This document shows positions 25,348 through 33,584 of a DNA stretch of 64,000 nucleotides, piece by piece (positions within the stretch are counted from its first letter, which is position 1; every line of letters starts with the position of its first letter). The notes under the pieces were generated by a model. It saw nothing but the letters and a program-made list of their open reading frames with translations, did not search any database and had not been told where the DNA came from. This DNA comes from CAZDXJ01 sp050303615. GTDB lineage: Bacteria > Pseudomonadota > Gammaproteobacteria > Methylococcales > Methylomonadaceae. Location: assembly GCA_050303615.1 (NCBI GenBank), contig JBNLCC010000095.1, forward strand, positions 56,306 through 120,305. The letters run 5' to 3'. Both the position numbers and the translations under genes were made by a program.

Positions 25348-25926
25348 ATGAAATCAAAAATAACCTCTGAATTAATTCAGTTCACAGCAAGTCCCTGGTG
25401 GTACACAATTCGAGGAAATGCAATGATTGTTATTGGTGGCGTAATTGCTACTTTGTCTATTGTCGCCCCCGATGTCTATATGTTGGGGGAAAACGCCTCC
25501 TGGGTTCCTGTGATTGGTGCTATTGTGCTTTTGGTTGGAATTTTGCGTTGTACCGATGGTTTTTCTTCAGAAACAGCACAAGGATTTCTGTTTAATATGC
25601 AAGGCGGCATATTGGATATCGTCGTTGGTTTTCTTGTTTTATTTAGCACCAATGGTGATGGTGATGTTAACAATTTGAATCTTTTGATTGTGGGTTATTT
25701 GCTTACGCAAGGGTTATACCGAAATATTCTTTTGTCCTTCGCAGAAATCCGTAACCCACTTCCTAATAGAATAACAGGCCTGGTTTCTATTATTCTCGGG
25801 ATTATGATATGGAATGATTGGCCTACATCTTTGTGGTTTATCGCATTTTCACTGAGTGTTGATATCGGTTTCAGGGGTTGGGTTTTGATTGTCATGGCAT
25901 CATCACTCAAAAACAAAACTATCTAA
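25348..25926 (+). CDS. HdeD/DUF308-like small membrane protein
   Basis: 192 residues with about six hydrophobic segments in pairs. Patterns such as WWYTIRGNAMIVIGGVIATL, GGILDIVVGFLVLF and GLVSIILGIMIWNDWP resemble the duplicated two-helix unit of HdeD (DUF308) proteins, which in E. coli belong to acid resistance. The match is by pattern only and function here is open. It stands alone, with about 245 bases of AT-rich sequence upstream and 358 bases of uninterpreted sequence after it. Confidence 0.65.
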   Translation: MKSKITSELIQFTASPWWYTIRGNAMIVIGGVIATLSIVAPDVYMLGENASWVPVIGAIVLLVGILRCTDGFSSETAQGFLFNMQGGILDIVVGFLVLFSTNGDGDVNNLNLLIVGYLLTQGLYRNILLSFAEIRNPLPNRITGLVSIILGIMIWNDWPTSLWFIAFSLSVDIGFRGWVLIVMASSLKNKTI

Positions 25927-26284
25927 TGATTAAATAAATCGCCAGCAACTAGGGGGGACTTTCTGCCGAAGTGTTCATTATTATTGACACATGACGTTTG
26001 ATACTGACTTTGCTGCGGTAGAGAGAACAGTTACGCTAGTATTGGCACATGCAAAAAGGGGACATGGGCACTAATCCAACCCAGGGATGCAGCTTGATTT
26101 CCAATGGTTCAACCGGCGACAGTGTTGCACGGGCCGCCGCCTCCGGGGAGTTAGATAGTACTAATGTGCAAAGCTAAACAACCAGAGTACCAATACGGCA
26201 GCAGCCTCAATGGGTAAGAATTTTGTGATGGGTGTGGCAAGCCAATCAATGCGTTCGTTGGCGAGTTCCTTAACGCACCAGTTT
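25927..26284. other. intergenic region with possible gene remnant
   Basis: No complete gene is visible. On the minus strand, bases 26281-26161 read as about 39 open codons ending in TAG (ELANERIDWLATPITKF then a hydrophobic stretch VLVLWLFSF), immediately after the darP stop and without a good start codon. It may be a decayed coding fragment or chance. The plus strand shows no long frame, hairpin terminator or known repeat that I can name. Confidence 0.3.
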
Positions 26285-26794
26285 CTATTTTAATAACTCC
26301 TTGATATATCTGAATAGCTGCCTGGCATGGCGGGGCGGTTTTTGCATCTGAATTTCTTTTTTGGCGTTGCGGATTAATTGCCTGAGCTGTTGCCGCTCCG
26401 CATGCGGATATTCGGATAAAAATTCAGTCAATGCCGAATCGTCTTCATTGATCAAGCGGTCACGCCAGCGCTCGATTTTATGATGCTCCCGTGCGGAATG
26501 AACGCTTTGATTTTTGAGTGTTGCCAGTTGTTCCTTGACCGGCTCAGCATCCATATCACGCAACAACCCGCCGATAAATTTGATCATGCGTTTGCGGGCG
26601 CCTTTAGGAGGCATTGTCGAAGCTTCTTTAACAGCGTTGAATAATTTTTCCGGTAAAGCCATTGCTTGTAATTGTGCGGCCGATAAATCGGCCAATTCGG
26701 CAGCCAGATCCTGTAGTGCCGCACTATCCCTTTTTAAGCTGGATTTACTTGGCTTTTGCGGTTCCTGTTCAAATTCGCCGGAAATGTCATTCAT
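26285..26794 (-). CDS. darP: DarP (YjgA), 50S ribosome assembly factor
   Basis: 169 residues of the DUF615/YjgA family, now named DarP, which aids late assembly of the large ribosomal subunit. It is highly charged and helical, with the family pattern KPSKSSLKRDSAALQDLAAEL at the start, ALPEKLFNAVKEA in the middle and QLRQLIRNAKKEIQMQKPPRHARQLFRYIKELL at the end. It lies one base after the small membrane-protein gene on the same strand, so they are probably co-transcribed. Confidence 0.93.
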   Translation of the reverse strand: MNDISGEFEQEPQKPSKSSLKRDSAALQDLAAELADLSAAQLQAMALPEKLFNAVKEASTMPPKGARKRMIKFIGGLLRDMDAEPVKEQLATLKNQSVHSAREHHKIERWRDRLINEDDSALTEFLSEYPHAERQQLRQLIRNAKKEIQMQKPPRHARQLFRYIKELLK

Positions 26795-26795
26795 A

Positions 26796-26984
26796 TCAGA
26801 CCATCATTACCAGAAAAATCACAAATAGAACAACAAAGCCTAAAGGTAAAAGCAGGCCGCTCCAATCTTTTTTCGCATGGCGGCTTTGTTCCATAGTTGC
26901 TTTTATACCCGGTTTAAACCAGAAGATCAAAAGCAGCACCATTGCCGCCAATAAGATACTTTCCCAGGTGGATAAATTGCCCAT
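26796..26984 (-). CDS. small two-segment membrane protein
   Basis: 62 residues with membrane segments at about 8-24 and 43-61, separated by a basic loop (KATMEQSRHAKKDW). I do not recognise a named family. It is one base upstream of darP on the same strand and has a clean ATG, so it is most likely a real co-transcribed gene rather than a chance frame. The loop is positively charged, which would place it in the cytoplasm with both ends outside. Confidence 0.65.
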   Translation of the reverse strand: MGNLSTWESILLAAMVLLLIFWFKPGIKATMEQSRHAKKDWSGLLLPLGFVVLFVIFLVMMV

Positions 26985-27020
26985 TGTCGCCTCGTAAACA
27001 AAATATTGACTGTTACTTTA

Positions 27021-27557
27021 TCATACTGCGGTTGCTATTCGCTTGATCACTTTCCAGGCTTCCGCTTTTTGTGCCGGCTTCATCGCTGCATAAGCGGGAC
27101 TGGTAGACGGCAGGCGCCGGTAATTCAAAAAGCCGTAGCGCTTATCAATCGCCGGCAAAACCAGTTTACGATAAATCCTTTCTGCAGTACCGCCATTAAA
27201 AAAAACCGACTTTATGCCGGGATGGGAATCAAAGAATCCTGCGAAATCATTGGGTTCAATACTCGACAGGGTAATATCCGCATCCATGCTGCCTTTTCGC
27301 GCACAACTTTTCATCACATCCCAAACGGCAATACCGTTTTGCATTAAAATTTGTTTTCGGAGTTGATAATCCATCTCCGGCGCGGCACCGAATAATTCGC
27401 CCATAATGGGCCAAAATGCATTACGCCGATGTCCGTAATATTGCCCCTTAAGTAACGACGTTTCGCTGGGCATCGAACCTAAAATAAGCAAGTGTGCATT
27501 TTCTGCAGCAATGGGGGGAAATCCGGATATCAAATTTTTATCAATAGCGTTTGGCAT
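27021..27557 (-). CDS. DNA-deoxyinosine glycosylase (uracil-DNA glycosylase superfamily)
   Basis: 178 residues of the hypoxanthine/deoxyinosine branch of the uracil-DNA glycosylase superfamily (TIGR04274 type). Motif A appears as HLLILGSMPSETSL near residues 22-35, followed by QYYGHRRNAFWPIMGE; NGIAVWDVMKSCARKGSMD and the late LPSTSPAYA complete the pattern. It would remove deaminated bases from DNA. It is 36 bases upstream of the small membrane-protein gene, on the same strand. Confidence 0.88.
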   Translation of the reverse strand: MPNAIDKNLISGFPPIAAENAHLLILGSMPSETSLLKGQYYGHRRNAFWPIMGELFGAAPEMDYQLRKQILMQNGIAVWDVMKSCARKGSMDADITLSSIEPNDFAGFFDSHPGIKSVFFNGGTAERIYRKLVLPAIDKRYGFLNYRRLPSTSPAYAAMKPAQKAEAWKVIKRIATAV

Positions 27558-27668
27558 GCAAGAAATAGACTTAAAAATACAGGGTGTTTATAGTGAACGA
27601 GCTGTTTGATTCTGACTAACTTTGAGATAATGCTCAACCTTTAAATTAAAACAGGACCAAACAACATA

Positions 27669-28580
27669 ATGTGGTTTAAAAATCTTGCTCTTTTCCGCTT
27701 TACTGAATCTTTTCCGTTAACCGCTGCCGAATTGGAAAGCAAACTGGAACAAATGAAGTTTCGTTCCTGTGGCAATCATGAACAGTTCAGTATCGGCTGG
27801 ACAACACCATTGGGTCGGGCCGGACAACAGCTGGTGCACGCCAGTAACGGCTTTATGATGTTTTGTATACAAAAGGAAGAGAAAGTCTTACCCGCCAGTG
27901 TGGTTAATGAAATTGTTCTTGAAAAAATTCAACAGGCTGAGGAGCAACAGGCGCGGAAGCTAGCCAAAAAAGAACGTAGCGCGGTCAAGGATGAAGTTGT
28001 TTTTGAATTACTGCCGAAAGCTTTTTCGTTTTCCCGTTACACCTATGCCTATATCGATCCGCAAGGCGGTTGGTTACTCGTCGATGCCGCTTCGGCTAAC
28101 AAAGCCGAAGATTTGGTCAGCCTGTTGCGTAAATGTTTAGGTACCTTGCCGGTAATCCCCCCTAATACCGTTACTCAACCGGCAACTACAATGACCGGCT
28201 GGCTTGACGGCGAAATGGTTCCGGCAGACATTGTGATTGAAGACGAATGCGAATTGCGCGCACCGGATCAGGAAGGCGGAATTATACATTGTAAACGCCA
28301 GGATCTCAGCCAGCCGGAAATAAAAAATCATCTGAATAGTGGTAAAAAAGCCGTTAAACTGGCGGTCAGCTGGGCCGATCGCTTGTCCTTCATAATCGAC
28401 GAAAGTTTGTCTATCAAACGGTTACGTTTTCTGGATTTAATTCAGGAACAGGCTGCCGAAATCGATAGCTATGATGAGCAACAGCAATTTGATGTCGATT
28501 TTTCCATTATGTCTTTGGAACTTGCAGGGTTTTTGCCTCGTCTACTGGAGTTATTCGGTGGTGAAAATAAAACTTCCTGA
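27669..28580 (+). CDS. rdgC: recombination-associated protein RdgC
   Basis: 303 residues, the same as E. coli RdgC, a ring-shaped DNA-binding protein that limits RecA activity. The N-terminus MWFKNLALFRFTESF is the typical family start, the GFMMFCIQKEEKVLPASVV block lies near residue 60, and the C-terminus contains SWADRLSFIIDESLSIKRLRF. It is monocistronic and divergent from the glycosylase gene. Confidence 0.95.
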   Translation: MWFKNLALFRFTESFPLTAAELESKLEQMKFRSCGNHEQFSIGWTTPLGRAGQQLVHASNGFMMFCIQKEEKVLPASVVNEIVLEKIQQAEEQQARKLAKKERSAVKDEVVFELLPKAFSFSRYTYAYIDPQGGWLLVDAASANKAEDLVSLLRKCLGTLPVIPPNTVTQPATTMTGWLDGEMVPADIVIEDECELRAPDQEGGIIHCKRQDLSQPEIKNHLNSGKKAVKLAVSWADRLSFIIDESLSIKRLRFLDLIQEQAAEIDSYDEQQQFDVDFSIMSLELAGFLPRLLELFGGENKTS

Positions 28581-28684
28581 TCCGGGTGTTGCCAATCGAC
28601 CGGTTTTACCGGAGAATCATTTTTACTAGACTCATTGCTTATTTAATGTCGATACCTCGCCGTTGTTCTCTTGCTCGTGGGGAC

Positions 28685-28722
28685 GAGATATGAAAAACCG
28701 AAGTTTGATGTGTTAACACAAT
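28685..28722 (+). repeat. short dispersed repeat, copy A
   Basis: Bases 28685-28722 match 32769-32805 at 31 of 38 aligned positions by hand, with one gap; the shared core ends in AACACAAT. Each copy lies shortly upstream of a plus-strand envelope gene (L,D-transpeptidase here, GDSL hydrolase at 32836). Only two copies were noticed in the window, so it could be a shared regulatory segment rather than a mobile repeat. Confidence 0.4.
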
Positions 28723-28814
28723 ACAGATTTTGTGCTTTTATTGACTTTCCGTAACGAAAAAATAGGCATGATAGGAGTTACAATAAACATTTTGTTAAAA
28801 CGCCAAATTCTTCA

Positions 28815-29822
28815 ATGCACAAGATAATAGTTATGGCATCAGCAAATTTAAAAATTAGCATAACGTTGGTTATGTTAATAGTCAGCAGCAATCCGGCAAC
28901 GGCAAGCAGTTATATGCTGCCGGAAAATCCGGGCGATAGGCTGATTGGCGATCCACCGGAAAAACCGTTTTATGCCACAGCTACTGCCGAAGACACTTTG
29001 CTGGATATAGCGCGCCGTTATAATATTGGTCAAAATGAGATTTTATTGATGAATCCTAAAATTGACCGTTGGATGCCCGGCGCCGGAACAAAGGTCAGAA
29101 TCACCAACAGCCGCATTCTGCCGGATAGTCCGCACCATGGATTGACACTTAATCTGCCCGAGTTCCGACTGTATTATTACCATGACGTATCCGATTACGG
29201 AATTCCTATTGTGACGACTCACCCTATCAGTATCGGCCGCCAAGATTGGAATACGCCATTGGGAAAAACCAGTATCGTTGCTAAAGTCAAAGATCCGGTT
29301 TGGCGGCCTCCGGCTTCAATAAAAGAGGAACACGCTGCAGAAGGGGACATATTGCCCGAAGTAGTTCCTGCCGGGCCTGATAATCCGTTAGGTCTTTATG
29401 CAATGCGGTTGGGAATACCCGGTTATCTGATACACGGTACGAACAAAGCATTTGGCGTAGGCATGCGGGTCAGTCATGGATGTGTCCGCATGTATCCGGA
29501 AGATATCGAAAAATTGTTTCCTGAAATTAAGTTGGGTACACCAGTGTATATCGTTAATCAACCGGTAAAGGTCGGCTGGCTAAATGATACCTTGTATATT
29601 GAAGTGCATCCGCCTTTGGAGCGTGAGGAACAAAGTTATCAGGAATTGTTGGAAAATGCTTTGGATTTAATCGAAAAGGCCAACAATGACAGGATTCCGG
29701 TACTGAATGGCGCCGCGCTACGGGAAGCTCTGGAACAACAAAGCGGTATTCCCACCGCTATTTTTCATCGTCTGCCGGATTTTGAAAGTACGGATTTGTT
29801 GCAAAAAAAACCCGGCGTTTAA
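28815..29822 (+). CDS. L,D-transpeptidase with LysM domain (ErfK/YbiS/YcfS type)
   Basis: 335 residues: signal peptide (about 1-30), a LysM-like domain (about 55-95, TLLDIARRYNIGQNEILLMNP), and a YkuD catalytic domain with LNLPEFRLYYY at its start. The active site HGTNKAFGVGMRVSHGCVRM holds the catalytic cysteine in SHGCVRM. Enzymes of this type make 3-3 cross-links or attach the Braun lipoprotein to peptidoglycan in the periplasm. The neighbouring convergent gene encodes an Lpp-like lipoprotein, so anchoring that protein is the likely job (inference). An in-frame ATG six codons downstream is an alternative start. Confidence 0.92.
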   Translation: MHKIIVMASANLKISITLVMLIVSSNPATASSYMLPENPGDRLIGDPPEKPFYATATAEDTLLDIARRYNIGQNEILLMNPKIDRWMPGAGTKVRITNSRILPDSPHHGLTLNLPEFRLYYYHDVSDYGIPIVTTHPISIGRQDWNTPLGKTSIVAKVKDPVWRPPASIKEEHAAEGDILPEVVPAGPDNPLGLYAMRLGIPGYLIHGTNKAFGVGMRVSHGCVRMYPEDIEKLFPEIKLGTPVYIVNQPVKVGWLNDTLYIEVHPPLEREEQSYQELLENALDLIEKANNDRIPVLNGAALREALEQQSGIPTAIFHRLPDFESTDLLQKKPGV

Positions 29823-29834
29823 TAGCCGGGTTTT
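29807..29834. terminator. bidirectional terminator shared by L,D-transpeptidase and lipoprotein genes
   Basis: AAAACCCGGC (29807-29816) is an exact inverted repeat of GCCGGGTTTT (29825-29834) around an 8-base loop. The transpeptidase stop codon TAA (29820-29822) lies inside the loop. The T run is long on the minus strand (reading out of the lipoprotein gene) and short on the plus strand. Confidence 0.85.
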
Positions 29835-29855
29835 ACCAAACAATAATCCAAAAAA

Positions 29856-30134
29856 TTATTTCATCATTGATCTTTTAAACATACGATCCAGTTTGGTATT
29901 GGTATCTTCGGCATAGCTTGCGGCCATATTGGCTGCAGCCTCAGCCGCCGCTGCTTTTGCTGCCGCCTGTTCAGCCATGTTATTTGCTGCCGCAACATCC
30001 GATGATATTTTTGACACCTGTGATTTGAGCGTATTGATTTGTGACTGTAAATCACTGATATCTGAATTGGTAGCGCAACCAACACTTAATCCTGCCAAAA
30101 GCGTCAATGCCGATAATCTTACTATTTTTTTCAT
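29856..30134 (-). CDS. lpp: Lpp/OprI-like alanine-zipper outer-membrane lipoprotein
   Basis: 92 residues from the ATG at 30134, preceded by AAAGGAG. A lipoprotein signal ends in LSVGC, making Cys20 the lipidated residue. The mature part is one long helix: DLQSQINTLKSQVSKISSDV followed by an alanine-rich heptad tract (AAAKAAAAEAAANMAAS), the trimeric alanine zipper of Lpp/OprI. It ends in Lys, the residue by which Lpp is joined to peptidoglycan. A TATAAT box lies upstream (minus strand, 30225-30230) and a strong terminator follows, as expected for an abundant protein. Confidence 0.87.
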   Translation of the reverse strand: MKKIVRLSALTLLAGLSVGCATNSDISDLQSQINTLKSQVSKISSDVAAANNMAEQAAAKAAAAEAAANMAASYAEDTNTKLDRMFKRSMMK

Positions 30135-30409
30135 TTTGTCTTCTCCTTTTGCATATAAGAACAAATAAAAATAGAGTGTGAAGCCTGTGAACTCTGGTAA
30201 CTGCTAATTGAATGATAGCAGAATATTATAAAACTATGCTAATTTTACAGCGTAATTTTCAGATAGTCTTTTGGAAGAACAAAAAATTTTTCGTTATTTG
30301 CCAGCAAAATTTGTTAACACGTTGATCCAAAAGGTCTGTTTGATCAAGCAACGCCTCACATAAGGTAAGCAAGCAGGCGCATCAGGAGCGGACGGCTAAC
30401 GTCTGCTCA

Positions 30410-30952
30410 TTATTGGATTACTACCACCGTTCCTTCATCGACCCAGCGGTCCAGGCGATCTATTTGTTTATTGGTTAAAGCGATGCAACCGTGAGTCCAG
30501 TTGGTCAAACGATGTATTCTGATATCTCCGCGCCCTAAACCGTGGATCCCTATTTGTCCCCCTAAAGGCGTATTCTGCGGCGGAATTTTATTGATTTTGT
30601 GAGCTTTCAGCACCTCGTTATAAGTCCGCTTGTTAATTCGACCGTCTTTTAACGCTTTTTGCGCATTTGCCACAGAGGGATAATCAAAGCCGAAAAATAT
30701 GTAATAACCGCTTTTTCTGTTTATCCAACTGATTGTATAGGTTCCCAGCGGAGTGATATCATCACCGGTGATTTGTTTGTCTCCGGCTCCGCCGCGGCCG
30801 ATAGCAATATTTTTAAAAATATCAACGGTTTTAAAACGGCGTTTCACTTTCAAGGTCTGTTTTTTGGTATCAACCAGCAACCAAACGTCGGCTTCGTCAG
30901 CTATTGAATTATAAAATAAACAAAGTGTAAAAAAGAAAAATAATAAGCGCAT
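30410..30952 (-). CDS. second L,D-transpeptidase (YkuD family), single domain
   Basis: 180 residues from the ATG at 30952: a signal peptide (MRLLFFFFTLCLFYNSIADE) and a YkuD domain without LysM. The domain starts with WLLVDTKKQTLKV, and the active site is IGIHGLGRGDIRIHRLTNWTHGCIALTN. The residue before HGC is Thr where Ser is usual, a conservative change. It may act on peptidoglycan in the periplasm; which reaction is not clear. It lies about 275 bases from the lpp-like gene, on the same strand, with no signs of co-transcription. A TTG eight codons upstream is open. Confidence 0.88.
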   Translation of the reverse strand: MRLLFFFFTLCLFYNSIADEADVWLLVDTKKQTLKVKRRFKTVDIFKNIAIGRGGAGDKQITGDDITPLGTYTISWINRKSGYYIFFGFDYPSVANAQKALKDGRINKRTYNEVLKAHKINKIPPQNTPLGGQIGIHGLGRGDIRIHRLTNWTHGCIALTNKQIDRLDRWVDEGTVVVIQ

Positions 30953-31046
30953 TACTATGGTAGTGTTAAAATTCAATAATAATTAAGTTTAGTCTGTGTT
31001 AACAGATTAAACGCGGAAATGATGATTGTCGCATCAGGATTTAACT

Positions 31047-32681
31047 ATGCAAATTAAAACTATTACAACTCAGCCATACAATGACCAAAAACCAGGCACC
31101 TCTGGATTACGTAAAAAAGTCAAAGTTTTTCAGCAAAACAATTATCTGCAAAACTTCGTTCAATCAATATTTGATTGTCTGGATGATATCTCCGGAAAAT
31201 CACTGGTTTTGGGCGGTGACGGCCGCTATTTTAATCGGGATGCAATTCAAATAATTATCAAAATGGCGGCTGCCAATGGCTTTTCAGAAATAATTATAGG
31301 CCAGGGCGGATTGTTATCCACTCCGGCCGCATCACATATTATCAGAAAAAACAAAGCGTACGGCGGTCTGATTTTGTCTGCCAGCCATAACCCCGGCGGT
31401 CCCGATCAAGATTTCGGCATTAAATATAACCTCGGCAACGGCGGGCCGGCCCCTGAGAATTATACTGAGGCTTTTTATAAAAGAAGTCAGACGATCGAAG
31501 CCTATAAGATTGCCGAAATGCCCGATATTGATTTGGATGCAATCGGCAGGCAACAGGTGGACGGGTTATCGATCAATATAATTGATCCCGTGGACGATTA
31601 TGCCGAGTTGATGAGTCATCTTTTTGACTTTGGTTTGATAAAAAAAACGCTTAAAACAAAACTCATTAGTTTGCGTTTCGATGCGATGCACGCTATAACC
31701 GGCCCTTATGCCAAGCGGATTCTAGAAGATATGCTTGGCGCTGAACCCGGGTCGGTAATCAACGCACTGCCTCTGGAAGATTTTGGCGGAGGCCATCCCG
31801 ACCCCAACCTCACCCATGCAAAAGAACTGGCGGAATTAATGTTCGGGTCCAACGCTCCCAGTTTTGGGGCCGCCTCGGATGGAGACGGCGACCGTAATAT
31901 GATTCTTGGTAAAAATATTTTTGTCACTCCCAGCGACAGCTTGGCGATTATGGCGGCGAATGCCCACTTGATTCCCGGATATAAGCAAGGACTTGCCGGC
32001 GTAGCCCGTTCCATGCCGACCAGCCAAGCGGTTGACAGAGTTGCCAACAGTTACGGGCTGCACTGTTACGAAACACCTACCGGCTGGAAATATTTCGGTA
32101 ATCTGCTTGATGCCGGTAAAATTACCCTCTGCGGCGAAGAAAGCTTCGGCACCGGATCGGATCATGTCCGTGAAAAAGATGGTTTGTGGGCTGTTTTGTT
32201 TTGGCTCAATCTGCTTGCACTGAAACGCCAACCGGTAAGCAAAATCGTGCAGGAGCACTGGAAGGTTTTCGGCAGGGATATTTATTCCCGCCATGACTAT
32301 GAAGGCGTAGCAATCGACGCGGCATATGCTATTATGAATAATTTACGCGTGCAATTATCGGATTTGCAGGAAAAGACATTTGCCGGCTATACCGTTAAAT
32401 ATGCCGATGAATTCAGTTACGAGGATCCGATTGACGGCAGCATTAGCCGTAATCAAGGAATCCGTATCGGTTTCGACGATGGTTCCAGAATTATTTTCCG
32501 CCTCTCGGGGACCGGAACAGAAGGTGCCACAGTAAGGATTTATTTAGAAAAATTCGAACCGGATACCGACAAACATGACATGGATACCCAGCAGGCCCTT
32601 GCTTCCCTGATTGAACTTGCCGAGCAGTTTGGTGAAGTTAAGCAAAGAACCGGCAGAAAGGAACCGACTGTCATAACTTAA
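31047..32681 (+). CDS. pgm: phosphoglucomutase, alpha-D-glucose specific
   Basis: 544 residues from the ATG at 31047 (E. coli Pgm 546). Interconverts glucose 1- and 6-phosphate, feeding nucleotide-sugar and glycogen synthesis. The start TTQPYNDQKPGTSGLRKKVKVF is the classic family N-terminus. The phosphoserine loop is LSASHNPGG near residue 115, the metal loop DGDGDRNM near 280, the sugar loop GEESFG near 365, and RLSGTGTEGATVRIYLE lies at the C-terminus. A TTG seven codons upstream is open. Monocistronic. Confidence 0.95.
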   Translation: MQIKTITTQPYNDQKPGTSGLRKKVKVFQQNNYLQNFVQSIFDCLDDISGKSLVLGGDGRYFNRDAIQIIIKMAAANGFSEIIIGQGGLLSTPAASHIIRKNKAYGGLILSASHNPGGPDQDFGIKYNLGNGGPAPENYTEAFYKRSQTIEAYKIAEMPDIDLDAIGRQQVDGLSINIIDPVDDYAELMSHLFDFGLIKKTLKTKLISLRFDAMHAITGPYAKRILEDMLGAEPGSVINALPLEDFGGGHPDPNLTHAKELAELMFGSNAPSFGAASDGDGDRNMILGKNIFVTPSDSLAIMAANAHLIPGYKQGLAGVARSMPTSQAVDRVANSYGLHCYETPTGWKYFGNLLDAGKITLCGEESFGTGSDHVREKDGLWAVLFWLNLLALKRQPVSKIVQEHWKVFGRDIYSRHDYEGVAIDAAYAIMNNLRVQLSDLQEKTFAGYTVKYADEFSYEDPIDGSISRNQGIRIGFDDGSRIIFRLSGTGTEGATVRIYLEKFEPDTDKHDMDTQQALASLIELAEQFGEVKQRTGRKEPTVIT

Positions 32682-32713
32682 CAGTGTATTCCAGAAAATA
32701 TATATACCTGTCT

Positions 32714-32805
32714 GTCGCACATCAAATTTCCACGCTATGCCTCTCTGTTGCCGAATAAAACGGGCGAGGAGATATAAAAATAGAAATTTGTTGTGCGAAC
32801 ACAAT
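32714..32805. repeat. imperfect long inverted repeat containing copy B of short repeat
   Basis: Left arm 32714-32730 pairs with right arm 32783-32800 with about one mismatch and one bulged base, around a 52-base middle that includes CCTC/GAGG. The right arm lies in the repeat core shared with 28685-28722. It sits directly upstream of the broken GDSL gene. It could fold as a cruciform or RNA hairpin; a small nonautonomous element is possible but no flanking duplication was seen. Confidence 0.4.
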
Positions 32806-32835
32806 CATCATTAACTGTTTGCAGTGCAGAAAGGC

Positions 32836-33480
32836 ATGTCGACCGGTTGCAAAGTATTTTTTGTTATTTTATGTTGTTACATAAGCAGCTGCTCTGAACC
32901 TATTCCTTTACCTAAATTGTCCAACTATGCCGTTATTCTGGCGTTTGGGGACAGTTTGACTTATGGTACGGGGGCAACGAAAGAGCATGACTACCCGAGC
33001 ATTTTGTCGTCATTGACATCACTGAAAGTCATTAATGAAGGAGTGCCTGGTGAATACAGTACAAACGGCTTGAAAAGATTGTCCCGAATACTTGATGATT
33101 ATCAACCTGATTTGCTTATCCTGACACATGGGTGAAATGATATGCTGGCCGGCAAACCTCGCCAAAAAACGGCAAACAACATTAGAAAAATGATTGAGCT
33201 TGCCCGACAAAAAAAAATAGCGGTGCTGATGCTGGGGGTGCCGTTGCCGCGTTTATTCCTGTTAAGCAGTGCGGACTTTTACGAAGCGATAGCTGAGCAA
33301 TATCAAGTCCCTGCTGAACTGGAAGTATTGCCGAAAATTCTAAGTGACGTCAGCTTAAAGTCCGACCTGGTTCACCCGAACAATAAAGGGTATCAACTAA
33401 TGGCCGAGGGTATCTTTAATTTACTGAAGAAAACCGGGGCAGTTAGCGAGTCACTTAACCAAGGAGAACAAGTAAATTGA
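32836..33480 (+). pseudogene. GDSL-type lipase/acylhydrolase interrupted by in-frame TGA
   Basis: One continuous frame encodes an SGNH hydrolase of the TesA/arylesterase type apart from a single TGA at 33133-33135. Before it are an N-terminal export signal, block I AFGDSLTYGTG with the nucleophile serine, and the strand DLLILTHG. After it the frame continues NDMLAGKPRQKTANN and ends with block V SDLVHPNNKGY holding the catalytic Asp and His. The stop replaces the second glycine of the block III GGND motif (GGA to TGA is one base). Without read-through the enzyme lacks its oxyanion Asn and catalytic His. It is either a recent nonsense mutation or a base error. Start is the ATG at 32836; a GTG four codons upstream is possible. 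Confidence 0.8.
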
Positions 33481-33584
33481 ATTTCCCATTCCTTTCCTTG
33501 TTATATCCGCTGACTTGCCATATGATTAAACTTATCGAAACTAAAGAACAAGGCGTGGCTAAAAATAGGGGCTGGTAAGGGAAA

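Noticed and set aside
33133..33135. TGA in the GDSL gene as a selenocysteine codon
   Set aside because: The position is a conserved glycine, not a redox residue, and no selenocysteine insertion hairpin is evident right after it.
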